From Marinospirillum celere (lineage in GTDB: Bacteria > Pseudomonadota > Gammaproteobacteria > Pseudomonadales > Halomonadaceae), in the NCBI RefSeq assembly GCF_900112235.1, contig NZ_FOLH01000002.1, positions 62,001 to 126,000 of the forward strand: a stretch of DNA of 64,000 nucleotides, in the 5' to 3' direction. The notes beneath the pieces were generated by a model. It did not search any database, was not told the DNA's origin, and was given only the letters and a program-made list of their open reading frames with translations. The position numbers and the translations under genes are program-made. Of this stretch, positions 25,367 to 35,717 are shown in pieces (within the stretch, counting starts at the first letter, position 1; each line of letters begins with the position of its first letter).

Positions 25367-26587
25367 ATGGTTGAGACAGGTAATGAAACACCAGCAGATT
25401 ACTGCATTGCTCTGCAGCCTATATGTAACCAAAAGATGCAGCACGTGGCTGATGAGCTACTCTATCGATCCAGCTATCATTCGAAAAGTTCCCACTTTAG
25501 TGACCCCATGCAGGCTACTGCCAGGGCACTTAATGCGGCGATTCATGAGATCGGCCTGGACCGTTTGATTGGTGACCGAACGCTATTTTTTAATGCGCCA
25601 CGCGAATGGTTGCGCCGCCCTGAACTACTTCCTGAGCACAAGGATCAGTTGGTTATAGAAATCCAAAATGATGCTCGTGTTGATAGCAGTTTTTTGAGTG
25701 AAATTAAAGAAATTAAACAGCAGGGTTTTGCTATCGCCCTGGATCACTTTGAATTGAGCGATGCAACCCGCCCACTGCTGGAAGTGGCTGATATTATTAA
25801 AATAGACATGATTACCAATATTCCTGAACAGCTGGATTTGGAAGTTTTCAAGGAATATAAGGTGAAGCTGTTGGCTGAACGGGTGGAAGATCTGTTGACT
25901 TTTAATCGCTGTAAAGAGCTAGGTTTTCACTTCTTTCAGGGCTTTTTCTTTTCCAAGCCTGAATCTATTGTTGAAACAGGCCGCAAACGTGGTGGAAATC
26001 GCACTGCCGAAGTACGCATTCTGGCTGAGCTACAAAAAGAAGAGCCTGACTATGAACAGCTGGAAAGACTTCTGGCCCAGGACCCTCACCTCTGTGTGCT
26101 CTTGTTGCGTTATACCAACTCGGCAATGAACCGGGGCCGGGAAGAAATTACCTCGATTTCTCAGGCGTTAAAGCGCTTGGGGGTAGACCGGATGAGCAGC
26201 ATCGTTACGACTCTGATGCTAGCCAGTAATGGCCCTTGCAGCCGCCTAGTGATGCTCTTAACCCTGACGCGGGCTTCCATGTGTGAAAATCTGGCCAAAG
26301 GCATGGAGTTGGACCCGCGCAGTGCTTTTATGGTGGGTATGCTATCCAAGGTTGATGTGCTGATGGGGGAGCGGCTTTCCACCTTGCTGGAAAAACTACC
26401 GCTGGATAAACAGTTGGTCGCCGCTCTAATGAAACGGGAAGGGCCCTATGGCAAACTACTGCGACTGGTTGAGGCTTTTGAGAAGGGTAGCCTGGCTAAC
26501 AAGTCACCGAAACTGACCAAACGCCTCAATGATATTTATTTGTATAGCCGAACCTGGTCCAGTGAGCTGTTGGACCAGGCTGCTTGA
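25367..26587 (+). CDS. EAL-HDOD (YuxH-type) signalling protein, EAL part degenerate
   Basis: A 406-residue protein with two domains. Residues about 15-205 form an EAL-like domain: the signature is DELLYR in place of EAL, with LVIEIQND, IALDHFEL, IIKIDM, LLAERVED and FHFFQGFFFSKPE further on. Key c-di-GMP phosphodiesterase residues are missing, as in other members of this family, so it is probably not catalytic. Residues about 210-400 form an HDOD domain (VLLLRYTNSA, ISQALKRLGVDRM, AFMVGMLSKVD) without a full HD pair. Such proteins tend to regulate flagella, adhesion or chemotaxis. An AGGA ribosome site lies 9 bases before the ATG. Converges on the exonuclease gene. Confidence 0.85.
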   Translation: MVETGNETPADYCIALQPICNQKMQHVADELLYRSSYHSKSSHFSDPMQATARALNAAIHEIGLDRLIGDRTLFFNAPREWLRRPELLPEHKDQLVIEIQNDARVDSSFLSEIKEIKQQGFAIALDHFELSDATRPLLEVADIIKIDMITNIPEQLDLEVFKEYKVKLLAERVEDLLTFNRCKELGFHFFQGFFFSKPESIVETGRKRGGNRTAEVRILAELQKEEPDYEQLERLLAQDPHLCVLLLRYTNSAMNRGREEITSISQALKRLGVDRMSSIVTTLMLASNGPCSRLVMLLTLTRASMCENLAKGMELDPRSAFMVGMLSKVDVLMGERLSTLLEKLPLDKQLVAALMKREGPYGKLLRLVEAFEKGSLANKSPKLTKRLNDIYLYSRTWSSELLDQAA

Positions 26588-26593
26588 AGTAAA

Positions 26594-27361
26594 CTATTTC
26601 CAAAGGTCGTTGATCGGAGTTTCGGGTGTAAAGCGGTGAGCTACTTGCGCCTGCAGCAATTCACCCGTTGCCAAGGCATCGGTCAGGGCATCATGCGGCC
26701 GATACCAGGGCAGATGATAGCGGTTACGGCTATCGGCAAGACGAATGGACAGAGGTTGGCGTCCAAGAAAGCGTTGCCACCAGCTGAGTCTTTTTTGGCG
26801 ATGCAGGCGTGCCTCCAATTCCATCGTATCAATCACTGGAAATTCAATCCCTTCACCCAGCCGTGCTTTCAGAGCTTCATTTAGAAAAGGCCTTTCAATA
26901 CCACGGTGGTGCACAACCATCACATGGCCAGCAAAGGCCTGCAGCAATTCATCTATAACTTGACTGAGATCCGGTGCATGTTGAATTTCACTGTGGGTAA
27001 TGCCGTGGATGACAACAGACTCCTGGCTAAGACCACTAAGGGGTTTGACGATCCAATGCTTGGCTGCATGGCAGCGTATGCGCTTAAGCGTCATCGGCAC
27101 CAATCCGATACTGACAATGCTGTTTTTACGGGGGTTGAAGCCGGTGGTTTCAAAATCAACGGCGAGCAAAGGTGTTTCTGCCAAGGGCGTATCGCCAGCA
27201 ACGACACCTGCATCATAGAAGGCTTGCAGGCGCTTGTCCTTGGCGTGTTGGTGCAGCACCTTAAATCGGCTCGGCCAGTCAGGAACCTCGGAATCGGCAG
27301 CCTGTAGCTGGGGTTCTTGTTTACCAGGCAAGCCGAGCTTTTCCTTGTCGAGATAAAACAT
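26594..27361 (-). CDS. DnaQ-like 3'-5' exonuclease
   Basis: A 255-residue DEDDh exonuclease. The catalytic acidic pair is D69/E71 in LAVDFETTGFNP, the second motif region is VVHHRGIERPFL, and the last has the H and D of RPHDALTDALATGEL. About 60 residues precede the domain. It begins 10 bases after the stop of the upstream cNMP/CBS/DUF294 gene, and I know this pairing from other gammaproteobacteria, so the two probably work together. The substrate (DNA, RNA or small oligonucleotide) is not shown. Confidence 0.9.
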   Translation of the reverse strand: MFYLDKEKLGLPGKQEPQLQAADSEVPDWPSRFKVLHQHAKDKRLQAFYDAGVVAGDTPLAETPLLAVDFETTGFNPRKNSIVSIGLVPMTLKRIRCHAAKHWIVKPLSGLSQESVVIHGITHSEIQHAPDLSQVIDELLQAFAGHVMVVHHRGIERPFLNEALKARLGEGIEFPVIDTMELEARLHRQKRLSWWQRFLGRQPLSIRLADSRNRYHLPWYRPHDALTDALATGELLQAQVAHRFTPETPINDLWK

Positions 27362-27371
27362 GCCTGCCTCC

Positions 27372-29222
27372 CTAGAGGGGGTAACGGAATTTTAAGAACT
27401 TTTGCGCATTACTGAGGATTTGAAAGGCATCTTTCAGATTCTTGCGCTCAAAGTCAGACAGATTTTCTGGTGCAACATTGTTGTTAGGTTCCCGGCCCTC
27501 CTCAACAGCTAGGGCCTGGTGACGAATTCGAACCCGTGATATCAGCTCCAGGGCATCGCGTATATCCTGTCCGCGGCCACTGGGGAGAATATTGGCTGCA
27601 ATAATGTCCTGAAGACGCTCAAAGGAGTTTCTCGACTTGGAGCCAACGGCCAGGGCGTGGACGCGAATCAGGTCGGCTACAGGTGCTGTCCCCCGCCGCT
27701 TCATGTTAATGGAGTTGTTGTGCTTACCATCCTTTTCCATCACAAAGTCTTTGAAAAAGCCCAAGGGGGGGGTGCGATTCAGAGCATTGCGCGCCATACA
27801 TGCCAGGAAACGGGGGTTGCGCTGGGTATTGCGGTGAATGAGGTCGTTGAGTTTATCGGCCCATTCGACCTTGCCCCAAACACCATCCAGGTCGAAGAAA
27901 ATTGAACTGTGCAGCAGGGCGGCCGGGTCGGGGTGGCCTATCCAGTCACTAAAGTATTTTTCCCATACCTTGAGTGGCTGGCGCCAGGTTTTATTGGTCG
28001 CCATGATATCGCCGGAGCAATAGGTATAACCGCAAGCAGCCAATCCGTTGCTGACAAATTCGGCGAGTTTGAAAAAATACTCATCATGCTCTTTGGGATC
28101 AAAGCGATTATCGAGAATCATCGCATTATCCTGATCGGTGACCAGGGTTTGCTCGTCTCTAGCCATAGAGCCCAAGGCCAAAAAGCAGTAAGGAACCGGA
28201 GGTGGCCCCAAAAGTTCCTCACCCAACTCAAGCAACCGCTGTTTGAAGCTGCGGCCGATGACTGCCATGGCACTACCAATCATATGCGAGTTAGCATCTT
28301 CATTGACCATGCGCACAAAGCTGGCTTTGACATCCTTGGCGAGGGTGCTGAGCTCTTCAATGTTGTGTTGGCGGAAAATACTGCTGACAACGAATAGGCT
28401 GTTTTGGGATTCATAGCGAATGATGTCAGCTAGAGCAACAACCCCCAGGGCCTTACCGTGTCGCATTACCGGTAAGTGATGGCGGTTATGCCTGAGCATT
28501 TCTAGCATAGCTTCAAAAACAAACTGGCGGGCATTGATGGTAATCAGGTTGACCGACATGATTTCCGAGACGGGCAGGTCATAACCCAGTCCGGCAGCAA
28601 CCACCCGATTGCGCAGGTCCTTGTCAGTAATAATGCCTACGATGTCCTGGCTTTCAGTGTCAGTGATCAGTAGCGAGGAAACCTTTTCTTCACTCATGCG
28701 CTGGGCTGCTGCGCGTACACTAAGGGTACTTTCAATGGTAACAGGTTCGCGAGTTACCAGACGAATGACCCGCGAAGTCATTAATTGGTTAGCATCTTCC
28801 CGGCGGGAAACAGCCTGGCGCAGCCGGGTTCTATCTTCGACTTCAACGGCATCAGCAAAGAGCTCGTGGTTTTCAAAAAGCTCAGTAAAGACAGCTTCGG
28901 GAAGAAAATAAATCAGGCTGTCTTCAAGGGCGACAGCAGGAAAGCGAACCTTGCCATTTCTAAGCAGGCCAAACTCACCAAAAAAGCCACCTTCACTGAG
29001 TCGATTGTAAAGGTCACCATTGCGTCGGAAGACTTCAACAGCACCGCTGCGAACAACATGCAGGGCATCAATGCTTTGACCGAATTCCAGTATTTGTTCG
29101 CCTTCTTTGAAATAACCAACCTCCACATGACTGGCGGTTTTGGCAAGCACTTCTTCAGGTAGCTTACTAAAAGGAGGAAAACGTCGTAAAAAGTCCACTA
29201 TTTCTAGATGTTCTGCTTCCAT
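27372..29222 (-). CDS. Cyclic-nucleotide-binding/CBS/DUF294 nucleotidyltransferase protein
   Basis: A 616-residue cytoplasmic protein. Order: cNMP-binding domain (about 10-130, with GEQILEFGQ and GGFFGEFGLL), a CBS pair (about 155-275, with LLITDTESQDIVGIITDKDLR), then a DUF294 nucleotidyltransferase-like domain with GSMARDEQTLVTDQDNAMI (related to the GlnD uridylyltransferase core), and the DUF294_C helical domain. The ATG at 29222 has GGAGG 7 bases upstream and matches the domain start. It may sense cAMP or adenylate charge and modify a target, which is inference. It is co-directional with the BCCT gene but a strong terminator lies between. Confidence 0.9.
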   Translation of the reverse strand: MEAEHLEIVDFLRRFPPFSKLPEEVLAKTASHVEVGYFKEGEQILEFGQSIDALHVVRSGAVEVFRRNGDLYNRLSEGGFFGEFGLLRNGKVRFPAVALEDSLIYFLPEAVFTELFENHELFADAVEVEDRTRLRQAVSRREDANQLMTSRVIRLVTREPVTIESTLSVRAAAQRMSEEKVSSLLITDTESQDIVGIITDKDLRNRVVAAGLGYDLPVSEIMSVNLITINARQFVFEAMLEMLRHNRHHLPVMRHGKALGVVALADIIRYESQNSLFVVSSIFRQHNIEELSTLAKDVKASFVRMVNEDANSHMIGSAMAVIGRSFKQRLLELGEELLGPPPVPYCFLALGSMARDEQTLVTDQDNAMILDNRFDPKEHDEYFFKLAEFVSNGLAACGYTYCSGDIMATNKTWRQPLKVWEKYFSDWIGHPDPAALLHSSIFFDLDGVWGKVEWADKLNDLIHRNTQRNPRFLACMARNALNRTPPLGFFKDFVMEKDGKHNNSINMKRRGTAPVADLIRVHALAVGSKSRNSFERLQDIIAANILPSGRGQDIRDALELISRVRIRHQALAVEEGREPNNNVAPENLSDFERKNLKDAFQILSNAQKFLKFRYPL

Positions 29223-29247
29223 TACCACGCCTCCATAGTCATTGTTA

Positions 29248-29284
29248 AAAGAAAAGGCGGATACCTGAAAACAAGTATCCGCCT
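29248..29284 (-). terminator. Factor-independent terminator of the BCCT gene
   Basis: A perfect 10-bp stem, AGGCGGATAC (29255-29264) with GTATCCGCCT (29275-29284), is followed on the minus strand by TTTTCTTTT. It ends the BCCT transporter transcript just before the DUF294 gene, which therefore needs its own promoter or read-through. Confidence 0.85.
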
Positions 29285-29315
29285 GGTCTTTCAGGTAACG
29301 CAAGTTACCGAGGGT

Positions 29316-30971
29316 TTACACCGCTTTGGGTTCTGAGGCCAGGCCCTTGACGAGTGCCACACAGGACACTAGCAGAACCAGGGTGAAGGGGAAGCCAGTG
29401 GATACTGCCATGGCTTGTAAGGCCACCAAACCGCCTCCCAGAATCAGGGCAATGGCAACCAGGCCTTCAAAAGTACACCAGAACACGCGCTGAGGAGTTG
29501 GGGCATTCACTTTGCCACCCGCTGAAATGGTGTCGATAACCAGTGACCCTGAGTCAGAGGAGGTAACAAAGAAGACAACCACCAGAATAATGGCAACAAA
29601 AGAAGTCACCTGAGCCCAGGGCAGTACATCCAGCATGGTGAAGAGCTGGAGGGGTAGGTCAGCACTGGCAACATCTTCAAAGCCGCCCAGATACTGGCTG
29701 ATAGCTGTGCCACCAAAGACCGACATCCAAAGAACACAGGCCAAAGAAGGAATCAGTAGTACGGAAACGAGGAATTCACGTACGGTGCGACCCCGTGAAA
29801 CCCTAGCAATAAACATGCCGACGAAAGGTGACCAGGAAATCCACCAAGCCCAATAGAAGGCGGTCCAGCCTTGGGAGAAGTTGGTATCTTCACGCCCGAT
29901 GGGGTTAGCCAGAGCAGGCAGATGCTGGAAGTAAGCAGCCAGGTTAGCTGCAAAGCCCGTCATGATCGCCAGAGTAGGCCCAACAATGATAACGAAGAGC
30001 AGCAAAAGTGCGGCCAAGACCATATTGATTTGAGAAAGACGCTTGACCCCAGCTTCCAGGCCGGCCATGACTGAAACCAGTGCTATGAGGGTAATGCCGG
30101 CAACGAGAAGTACTTCCATCGTATTGCCTTCAGGCAAGCCAAACAGATAGTTCAGGCCAGCTGCTGCCTGGGAAGCACCGAGCCCCAGAGAGGTTGCCAA
30201 GCCAAATAGCGTTGCAAACACGGCCAGGATGTCAATGACATGCCCAGGCCAGCCCCAAACGCGCTCACCCAGCAGTGGGTAGAAAACAGAGCGTATGGTC
30301 AGGGGAAGACCTTTGTTAAACGAGAAAAGTGCCAGGCCCAAAGCAAGTACGGCATAGATAGCCCAGGGGTGCAGGGCCCAATGGTAAATGGTCGCGGCCA
30401 TGCCCAGACGCTCGGCGGCCAAAGCATCGCCAGCAGCGCCACCTAAGGGTGCCCAGTCGGTTCTAACACCATTTTCCATGCTGGTGCCGCCATAGGCGGT
30501 GGTGAAGTGGGAGAGAGGCTCTGAAACACCAAAGAACATCAAGCCGATACCCATACCAGCCGCAAAGAGCATTGAGAACCAGCCTAGATAAGAGAAATCC
30601 GGCGTAGCTTCAGTGCCACCAAGGCGTACTTTCCCCAAAGGAGAAAAAATTAGAAACAAACAGAGAATAACAAAAATATTGGCCGCACTGATAAAGAACC
30701 AATCCAGGTTGGAAGTAAGCCAACCACGGAGGTCTCCAAAGAGAGGAGCTACCTGGTTTTGGAAAATCAGCGTCAGGAGAACGAAGACAATGACTGCCAG
30801 TCCTGAAATGGCAAATACCCGATTATGGATATCCAAACCAAAAGGGCCAACCTGAACAGCAATATTGTCCTGGCCGATTTGGTAGTCAGTGTCTATGGGG
30901 TTAACTTCACCATCAGGCACCATAGGATCCGTCGAATCCTGGGGTGACTGCTTATCTTTTTCATCAGTCAT
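29316..30971 (-). CDS. BCCT family betaine/choline/carnitine transporter
   Basis: A 551-residue secondary transporter with 12 membrane helices, which uses a Na+ or H+ gradient to import betaine-like osmolytes. The family core is visible: GMGIGLMFFGVSEP, GASQAAAGLNYLFG, and the tryptophan-rich substrate segment FYWAWWISWSPFVGMFIARV. About 50 hydrophilic residues (acidic, DSTDPMVPDGE) precede the first helix. Together with the Mrp operon it suggests life in salty water. Exact substrate cannot be read from the sequence. Confidence 0.93.
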   Translation of the reverse strand: MTDEKDKQSPQDSTDPMVPDGEVNPIDTDYQIGQDNIAVQVGPFGLDIHNRVFAISGLAVIVFVLLTLIFQNQVAPLFGDLRGWLTSNLDWFFISAANIFVILCLFLIFSPLGKVRLGGTEATPDFSYLGWFSMLFAAGMGIGLMFFGVSEPLSHFTTAYGGTSMENGVRTDWAPLGGAAGDALAAERLGMAATIYHWALHPWAIYAVLALGLALFSFNKGLPLTIRSVFYPLLGERVWGWPGHVIDILAVFATLFGLATSLGLGASQAAAGLNYLFGLPEGNTMEVLLVAGITLIALVSVMAGLEAGVKRLSQINMVLAALLLLFVIIVGPTLAIMTGFAANLAAYFQHLPALANPIGREDTNFSQGWTAFYWAWWISWSPFVGMFIARVSRGRTVREFLVSVLLIPSLACVLWMSVFGGTAISQYLGGFEDVASADLPLQLFTMLDVLPWAQVTSFVAIILVVVFFVTSSDSGSLVIDTISAGGKVNAPTPQRVFWCTFEGLVAIALILGGGLVALQAMAVSTGFPFTLVLLVSCVALVKGLASEPKAV

Positions 30972-31261
30972 AGTGATGTTTCTCCCTAAGAAAAAAAGAG
31001 TGCTTTTGCGTCTTAATTTGCAGACAGATACAACTATAGTGCAATACTTATCCAGATAACAGGGCGGAATTTTAATTGAAATCTTAAGTAGATGTCATCA
31101 CTTGGTCACAGCTGGAGACTAGTTTGTATGGTATAGAGCCGCTAAAAGGTGTAAAAAAACTGTATAAGTATGGGAACTTGTTGCAAGAAATTCTTACTAA
31201 ACAGTAGGGCCTTAGTTCTCTATGGAAGCCTTTAACTTTGTATCTGTCCAAGGAGTTTGCT
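30972..31261. other. Divergent intergenic region without a recognised gene
   Basis: These 290 bases separate the BCCT gene from the small plus-strand gene at 31262. They are AT-rich and must hold both promoters. I see no hairpin, tRNA or conserved short ORF. Confidence 0.5.
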
Positions 31262-31564
31262 ATGCAAGCAAAAGATCTGAAACAACTCATGAAACTAAGA
31301 GATGATGTCGAGTTGCGCATTATCAGCCATGCCGCTAGTCGTTTTTACCTGATCCAAATTCGCTGGGGCGAAGATATGGACCTGCTGAAAGGCTGGCGTG
31401 GTCAGCCAAAAGTCTATCGCAGTCTGGATCAGGCCACGGGCGAGCTTAAACGTTTTGGCGTTGAAAAAGCCGTTTTGATCAGCCAGGTAGCGCATGATGA
31501 GGTTCTAGGGCGTGAGCCGCGTTACTCTGATCCTTTAACGGCTGCCATTCCTCTGAGCCTGTAA
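31262..31564 (+). CDS. DUF6482-like small protein
   Basis: A 100-residue soluble protein. Its layout (an N-terminal strand VELRIISHAASRFYLIQI, a central LLKGWRGQPKVYRSLDQA and a late ISQVAHDEVLG) resembles DUF6482, a small family in Pseudomonas, Halomonas and relatives; I give this from memory. No function is known. The ATG at 31262 has a strong AAGGAG ribosome site (31249-31254). It stands alone before hemH with a 100-base gap. Confidence 0.65.
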   Translation: MQAKDLKQLMKLRDDVELRIISHAASRFYLIQIRWGEDMDLLKGWRGQPKVYRSLDQATGELKRFGVEKAVLISQVAHDEVLGREPRYSDPLTAAIPLSL

Positions 31565-31664
31565 AAAAAACCTTGGCAACCAACTTCGGGTTGTGACCTC
31601 ACCCTGTCGAGGTTAGTATTGTACGTAACTTGTACGCTACTAATTTGTGATAGGGAGTTACTGA

Positions 31665-32663
31665 GTGTCCACTAGCACCCCACCGCCTTTTGCTGTCCTC
31701 TTGGTTAATCTGGGAACACCTGATGAACCAACACCTGCAGCGGTCAGAAAATACCTTGCTGAGTTTCTTTGGGACCAGCGGGTTGTTGATGTTTCGCGGC
31801 CCCTCTGGTGGCTGATCCTCAATGGCATTATTCTGAGATTTCGCCCACGCCGAGTTGCTGAAAACTATAAAAGCGTCTGGACTGACCAGGGTTCGCCCTT
31901 GTTAGCGATAGGCCGTCAGCAGCAACAGGCGCTGAAAGAGCGTTTGCAGCAATGCATGGGCGAGGAAATTCCTGTCTTCCTGGGAATGACCTATGGTTCC
32001 CCTTCGATGGAAGAAATTGGTCGAGAAATGCGTGCTTCCGGCGCTGAACGTCTTTTGGTGCTGCCTTTATATCCCCAGTACTCAGCAACCACTACGGCTG
32101 CTGTATTTGACCGTCTTGCTAAAAGCCTTAAATCCTGTCCCCATTTGCCTGAATTACGCTTTGTACGTGATTATCATCAGCATCCTGCTTACATCCGGGC
32201 TCTGGCTGCTTCCGTTCGTGAAGCTTGGAAAAAGCAGGGCTGGGAACCAGAAAAACTGCTGATGTCCTTTCACGGTATTCCGCAAAGATATACCGAGCAA
32301 GGCGATCCCTATGCGCGCCACTGCCAAACGACAGCGCTTCTCCTAGCCCGTGAGCTGGGTTTGGGTGAAGATCAGTGGATGCTGACTTATCAGTCCCGCT
32401 TCGGCCGTGAGCCTTGGCTGCAGCCTTATACCGACTACACCTTGGCGGAGTTGGGTAAAAAAGAGACTCGGGGCGTTAGTGTGATCTGTCCTGGATTTAG
32501 CGCTGACTGTCTGGAAACTCTGGAAGAGATTGAAGAAGAAAATCGGGAGATTTATGAACAGGCAGGTGGAAAAGATTTCAGCTATATTCCAGCCTTGAAT
32601 GCTTCACCTGACCATATACAACTTTTGTATGAGCTGGTTAATCAACATACTCAGGGTTGGTAA
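31665..32663 (+). CDS. hemH: Ferrochelatase
   Basis: A 332-residue enzyme that inserts Fe2+ into protoporphyrin IX, the last step of haem synthesis. Diagnostic parts are LLVNLGTPDEPT near the start, LPLYPQYSATTTAAV, the catalytic histidine in LMSFHGIPQRY and the conserved CPGFSADCLETLEEI near the end. It starts with GTG, supported by GGGAG upstream. Supply of haem fits the several c-type cytochrome and haem-sensor genes in this window. Confidence 0.96.
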   Translation: MSTSTPPPFAVLLVNLGTPDEPTPAAVRKYLAEFLWDQRVVDVSRPLWWLILNGIILRFRPRRVAENYKSVWTDQGSPLLAIGRQQQQALKERLQQCMGEEIPVFLGMTYGSPSMEEIGREMRASGAERLLVLPLYPQYSATTTAAVFDRLAKSLKSCPHLPELRFVRDYHQHPAYIRALAASVREAWKKQGWEPEKLLMSFHGIPQRYTEQGDPYARHCQTTALLLARELGLGEDQWMLTYQSRFGREPWLQPYTDYTLAELGKKETRGVSVICPGFSADCLETLEEIEEENREIYEQAGGKDFSYIPALNASPDHIQLLYELVNQHTQGW

Positions 32664-32885
32664 GAGGAAAGGGGAAGGCAGCTAGGGCAATTTGTCGCAT
32701 TTTTGAAAACTTTTCTTCTTATTTAATCAACAAGGATTCCTACCCAGGTAGGCATTGCAGTTTTGCTTGTCGATCAAATCTGAGTGTATTAGTCTGATTT
32801 GTCTGTTCAGCCAATGGGCAGGCAGGACTTGCTTAAAATTTCGACCCATGAGTCAGTCATTGCATTCATAAGGGAACCTCAAACT

Positions 32886-35279
32886 ATGCAGTTTGCAGTG
32901 CTATCAGGCTTCCTTCTGGCAGCCCTAACACCGTTTCTGAATAACCTTTTCCGCCAGCGTCTGGGGTTGGTGTTGGCACTTCTGCCCGCCGCCTTGGCAG
33001 TCTGGTTTGCCAGTTTTATTCCCGACATCATGGCCGGAGAGGTAATCGTTCAGGAAATGGCCTGGATTCCAGGTCTGGATATTTCTTTGACCATGATGCT
33101 CGACGGGCTTTCGTTGCTGTTTGCCCTGTTGATCAGCGTCATAGGTACTTTTGTATTCCTTTATGCCAGTGGCTACCTGGCGGGTCATCAGGACTTGGCA
33201 CGCTTTTATGTCGTACTCCTGTCCTTCATGGCATCCATGCTGGGCTTGGTTCTGGCAGACAGCCTGATCACCTTGTTTGTGTTCTGGGAGTTGACCAGTA
33301 TCACCTCCTACATGTTGATTGGTTTTAACCATAAGGATCCCGAAGCCCGCAAAGCGGCTCTTCAGGGTTTGATCGTTACTGTTGGCGGTGGCCTAGCCCT
33401 GCTGGCAGGTATGGTGATGCTTGCCAATGCAGCGGGTAGCTACTCCTTGCAGGAAATATTGACTCAAGGTGAGGTCATTGCTAATAACCCGCTCTACCTG
33501 CCTATGCTGCTTTGCCTTTTGGGTGGTGCTTTTACTAAATCAGCACAGTTTCCTTTCCATTTCTGGTTGCCCAATGCAATGGCTGCACCAACTCCGGTCA
33601 GCTCCTATCTGCACTCGGCAACCATGGTTAAGGCGGGTATTTACCTCTTGGCCCGTTTGCACCCCTCTGTTGGTGGCACCGAGACCTGGCAAATTCTTTT
33701 ACCCTTGTTCGGTGCGACCACCATGTTTGTGGGTGCCTTCCTGGCCGTGAGAAGCACCGGTGTTAAGAAGCTACTGGCTTACTCCACCGTGATGGCTTTG
33801 GGTACCCTGACGATGCTGCTGGGGATAGGCACGGAAACAGCTATGATCGCCTTTGCAGCCTTCCTACTCGGCCATTCTTTGTATAAAGGCGCTTTGTTTA
33901 TGGTGGCTGGTGCTCTGGATCACTCCACGGGAACCAAGGATGTCACCAAAATGGGTGGCTTACGTAAGGTCATGCCAGTGACGGCACTGGCAGCTTTGGT
34001 TGCCGGTATGTCTCTGGCAGGCTTGCCACCTTTGTTTGGTTTTGTAGCCAAGGAATTGATGTTTGAAGCCGCACTGGGTGGTTCCGTATTACTGACCTAC
34101 ACCCTGGTGCTGGCTCTGACCTCTGCAGCTTTTGTCATTGCAGTCGCTGCAATTATTGCTTTCAAACCCTTTTATGGAGCCTTGAAAGAAACACCCAAAA
34201 AGCCTCATGAAGCGGGATGGGCAATGCTGGCAGGGCCGGTGGTTTTGGCCGCCATCTCTCTGGCATTTGGTATTTTACCAGGTATGGCCGGAAACCTGTT
34301 GGTTGAAGCTGCGGCCAGTTCAGTGGCTGGGCGGCCGCTGGACGTACACCTGTATCTCTGGCATGGCATTAATGCTCCCCTGCTGATGTCTCTGGCCAGC
34401 TTGGCCCTAGGCGCTCTGATCTTCTGGCGTTGGGATGCTTTCCGCAAGCGCTTGGAAGTTTTGAACCCTTTGATTGCCCGTGGGCCGGAAGCAGGCTACT
34501 TCAAGATGATGGACTTTCTGGTTTGGTCAGCTGAAGGCCAAACCCGCCTGCTGCAGAATGGCTCCATGCGTAATTACCTGAGTGTGATCCTGGTCACTCT
34601 GGTCGGTCTGGTTGGCTATACGCTCTTCTACCGCTACCAGCTGCACTGGAACTGGGATGTCAGCTTCCAGATTCATGAGCTGATCGTTGTCGGTCTTCTG
34701 GTAGGCGCAACAGCTGTTGTTTGCACCACCCGTTCTCGCCTGGGTGCAGTTGCTTCCATGGGCGTGTTTGGGTTTGCTGTAGCACTGATTTTCATCCTCT
34801 TCAGTGCACCTGATTTGGGTATTACTCAGGTTTTGGTTGAAACCCTGACGGTGATCCTCTTGGTGTTGGTGCTGTTTAAACTGCCCAGTTTTGTCAGTCT
34901 TTCAACGCCTGCCCAGCGTGCACGCGATGTGGTGGTTGCCCTGCTGACAGGTGGCTTGATGACCTTGTTGATGATGGTTGCCATTGATGTGCAAATCTTC
35001 CCCAGCATTTCCAGTTACATGATTGAGCAAAGTCAGCCGCTGGCTTATGGACGCAATATCGTTAATGTGATTCTGGTGGACTTCAGGGCCTTGGATACCC
35101 TGGGTGAAATCTTCGTCTTGGCTTTGGCAGCAATAGGTGTCTATGCAATGTTGAAACTTCACCCTGAAACAGATCCAGGTTCCAATGAGCTGGCAGGTAG
35201 CCTGGTACTGCCTCCACTGGAAACCGATAAAGCCATTAAGCCGCAGACAAAACAGCAAGATGGAGGTTCTGCATCATGA
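32886..35279 (+). CDS. mrpA: Mrp Na+/H+ antiporter subunit A
   Basis: A 797-residue membrane protein related to NuoL of complex I, the largest subunit of the Mrp antiporter that exports Na+ in exchange for H+. Signatures: [15 protein letters not shown] (helix with the conserved Glu), [30 protein letters not shown] in pieces, and [14 protein letters not shown]. The C-terminal 200 residues are the extra MrpA-specific domain ([14 protein letters not shown]). ATG 32886 has AGGGAA 9 bases upstream and begins MQFAVLSG; an in-frame TTG upstream (32799) would add an unconserved leader. First of seven genes. Confidence 0.94.
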   Translation: MQFAVLSGFLLAALTPFLNNLFRQRLGLVLALLPAALAVWFASFIPDIMAGEVIVQEMAWIPGLDISLTMMLDGLSLLFALLISVIGTFVFLYASGYLAGHQDLARFYVVLLSFMASMLGLVLADSLITLFVFWELTSITSYMLIGFNHKDPEARKAALQGLIVTVGGGLALLAGMVMLANAAGSYSLQEILTQGEVIANNPLYLPMLLCLLGGAFTKSAQFPFHFWLPNAMAAPTPVSSYLHSATMVKAGIYLLARLHPSVGGTETWQILLPLFGATTMFVGAFLAVRSTGVKKLLAYSTVMALGTLTMLLGIGTETAMIAFAAFLLGHSLYKGALFMVAGALDHSTGTKDVTKMGGLRKVMPVTALAALVAGMSLAGLPPLFGFVAKELMFEAALGGSVLLTYTLVLALTSAAFVIAVAAIIAFKPFYGALKETPKKPHEAGWAMLAGPVVLAAISLAFGILPGMAGNLLVEAAASSVAGRPLDVHLYLWHGINAPLLMSLASLALGALIFWRWDAFRKRLEVLNPLIARGPEAGYFKMMDFLVWSAEGQTRLLQNGSMRNYLSVILVTLVGLVGYTLFYRYQLHWNWDVSFQIHELIVVGLLVGATAVVCTTRSRLGAVASMGVFGFAVALIFILFSAPDLGITQVLVETLTVILLVLVLFKLPSFVSLSTPAQRARDVVVALLTGGLMTLLMMVAIDVQIFPSISSYMIEQSQPLAYGRNIVNVILVDFRALDTLGEIFVLALAAIGVYAMLKLHPETDPGSNELAGSLVLPPLETDKAIKPQTKQQDGGSAS

Positions 35280-35707
35280 TGAAACCGGGAACCTTGATAC
35301 TCTATGCGGCTGCCCGTTTCCTGCTGCCACTACAGTTGATTTTTTCAATGTTCTTGCTGCTACGCGGGCATGATGAGCCAGGTGGTGGATTTATCGCCGG
35401 CCTGGTGGCTGCTGCTGCTTTTTCACTTTACCTGTTCGCCTTTGGCTCTGAAGTCACGCGTGATCTGATGCGCATCGATCCACGCACCCTAGTGGGTATA
35501 GGACTCTTGTTTGGCGTAGCTTCGGCCTTTCCTGCACTGCTGCATGGACAGCCTTTTCTGACGGCCCAGTGGTGGCCTTTGGAATTGCCAGGAGGTGCTG
35601 AATTGAAACTTTCAACACCTTTGATTTTTGATATCGGTGTTTACTTGGCCGTTATAGGTACAGTGGTGACCTTTGTAATGGCTTTAGCTGAATCCGAAGA
35701 AATTTAA
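35276..35707 (+). CDS. mrpB: Mrp antiporter subunit B
   Basis: A 143-residue, four-helix membrane protein of the MnhB family. The conserved [16 protein letters not shown] lies at about 28-43. The gene overlaps mrpA by 4 bases, and GGAGG at about 35263 serves as ribosome site. It forms part of the hetero-oligomeric antiporter. Confidence 0.94.
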   Translation: MMKPGTLILYAAARFLLPLQLIFSMFLLLRGHDEPGGGFIAGLVAAAAFSLYLFAFGSEVTRDLMRIDPRTLVGIGLLFGVASAFPALLHGQPFLTAQWWPLELPGGAELKLSTPLIFDIGVYLAVIGTVVTFVMALAESEEI

Positions 35708-35717
35708 GGAGTCGAGC

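Noticed and set aside
31084..31320. A 78-codon minus-strand frame between the BCCT and DUF6482-like genes
   Set aside because: It overlaps the start of the well-supported plus-strand gene at 31262, has no ribosome site and an odd composition rich in Ser, Cys and Phe.
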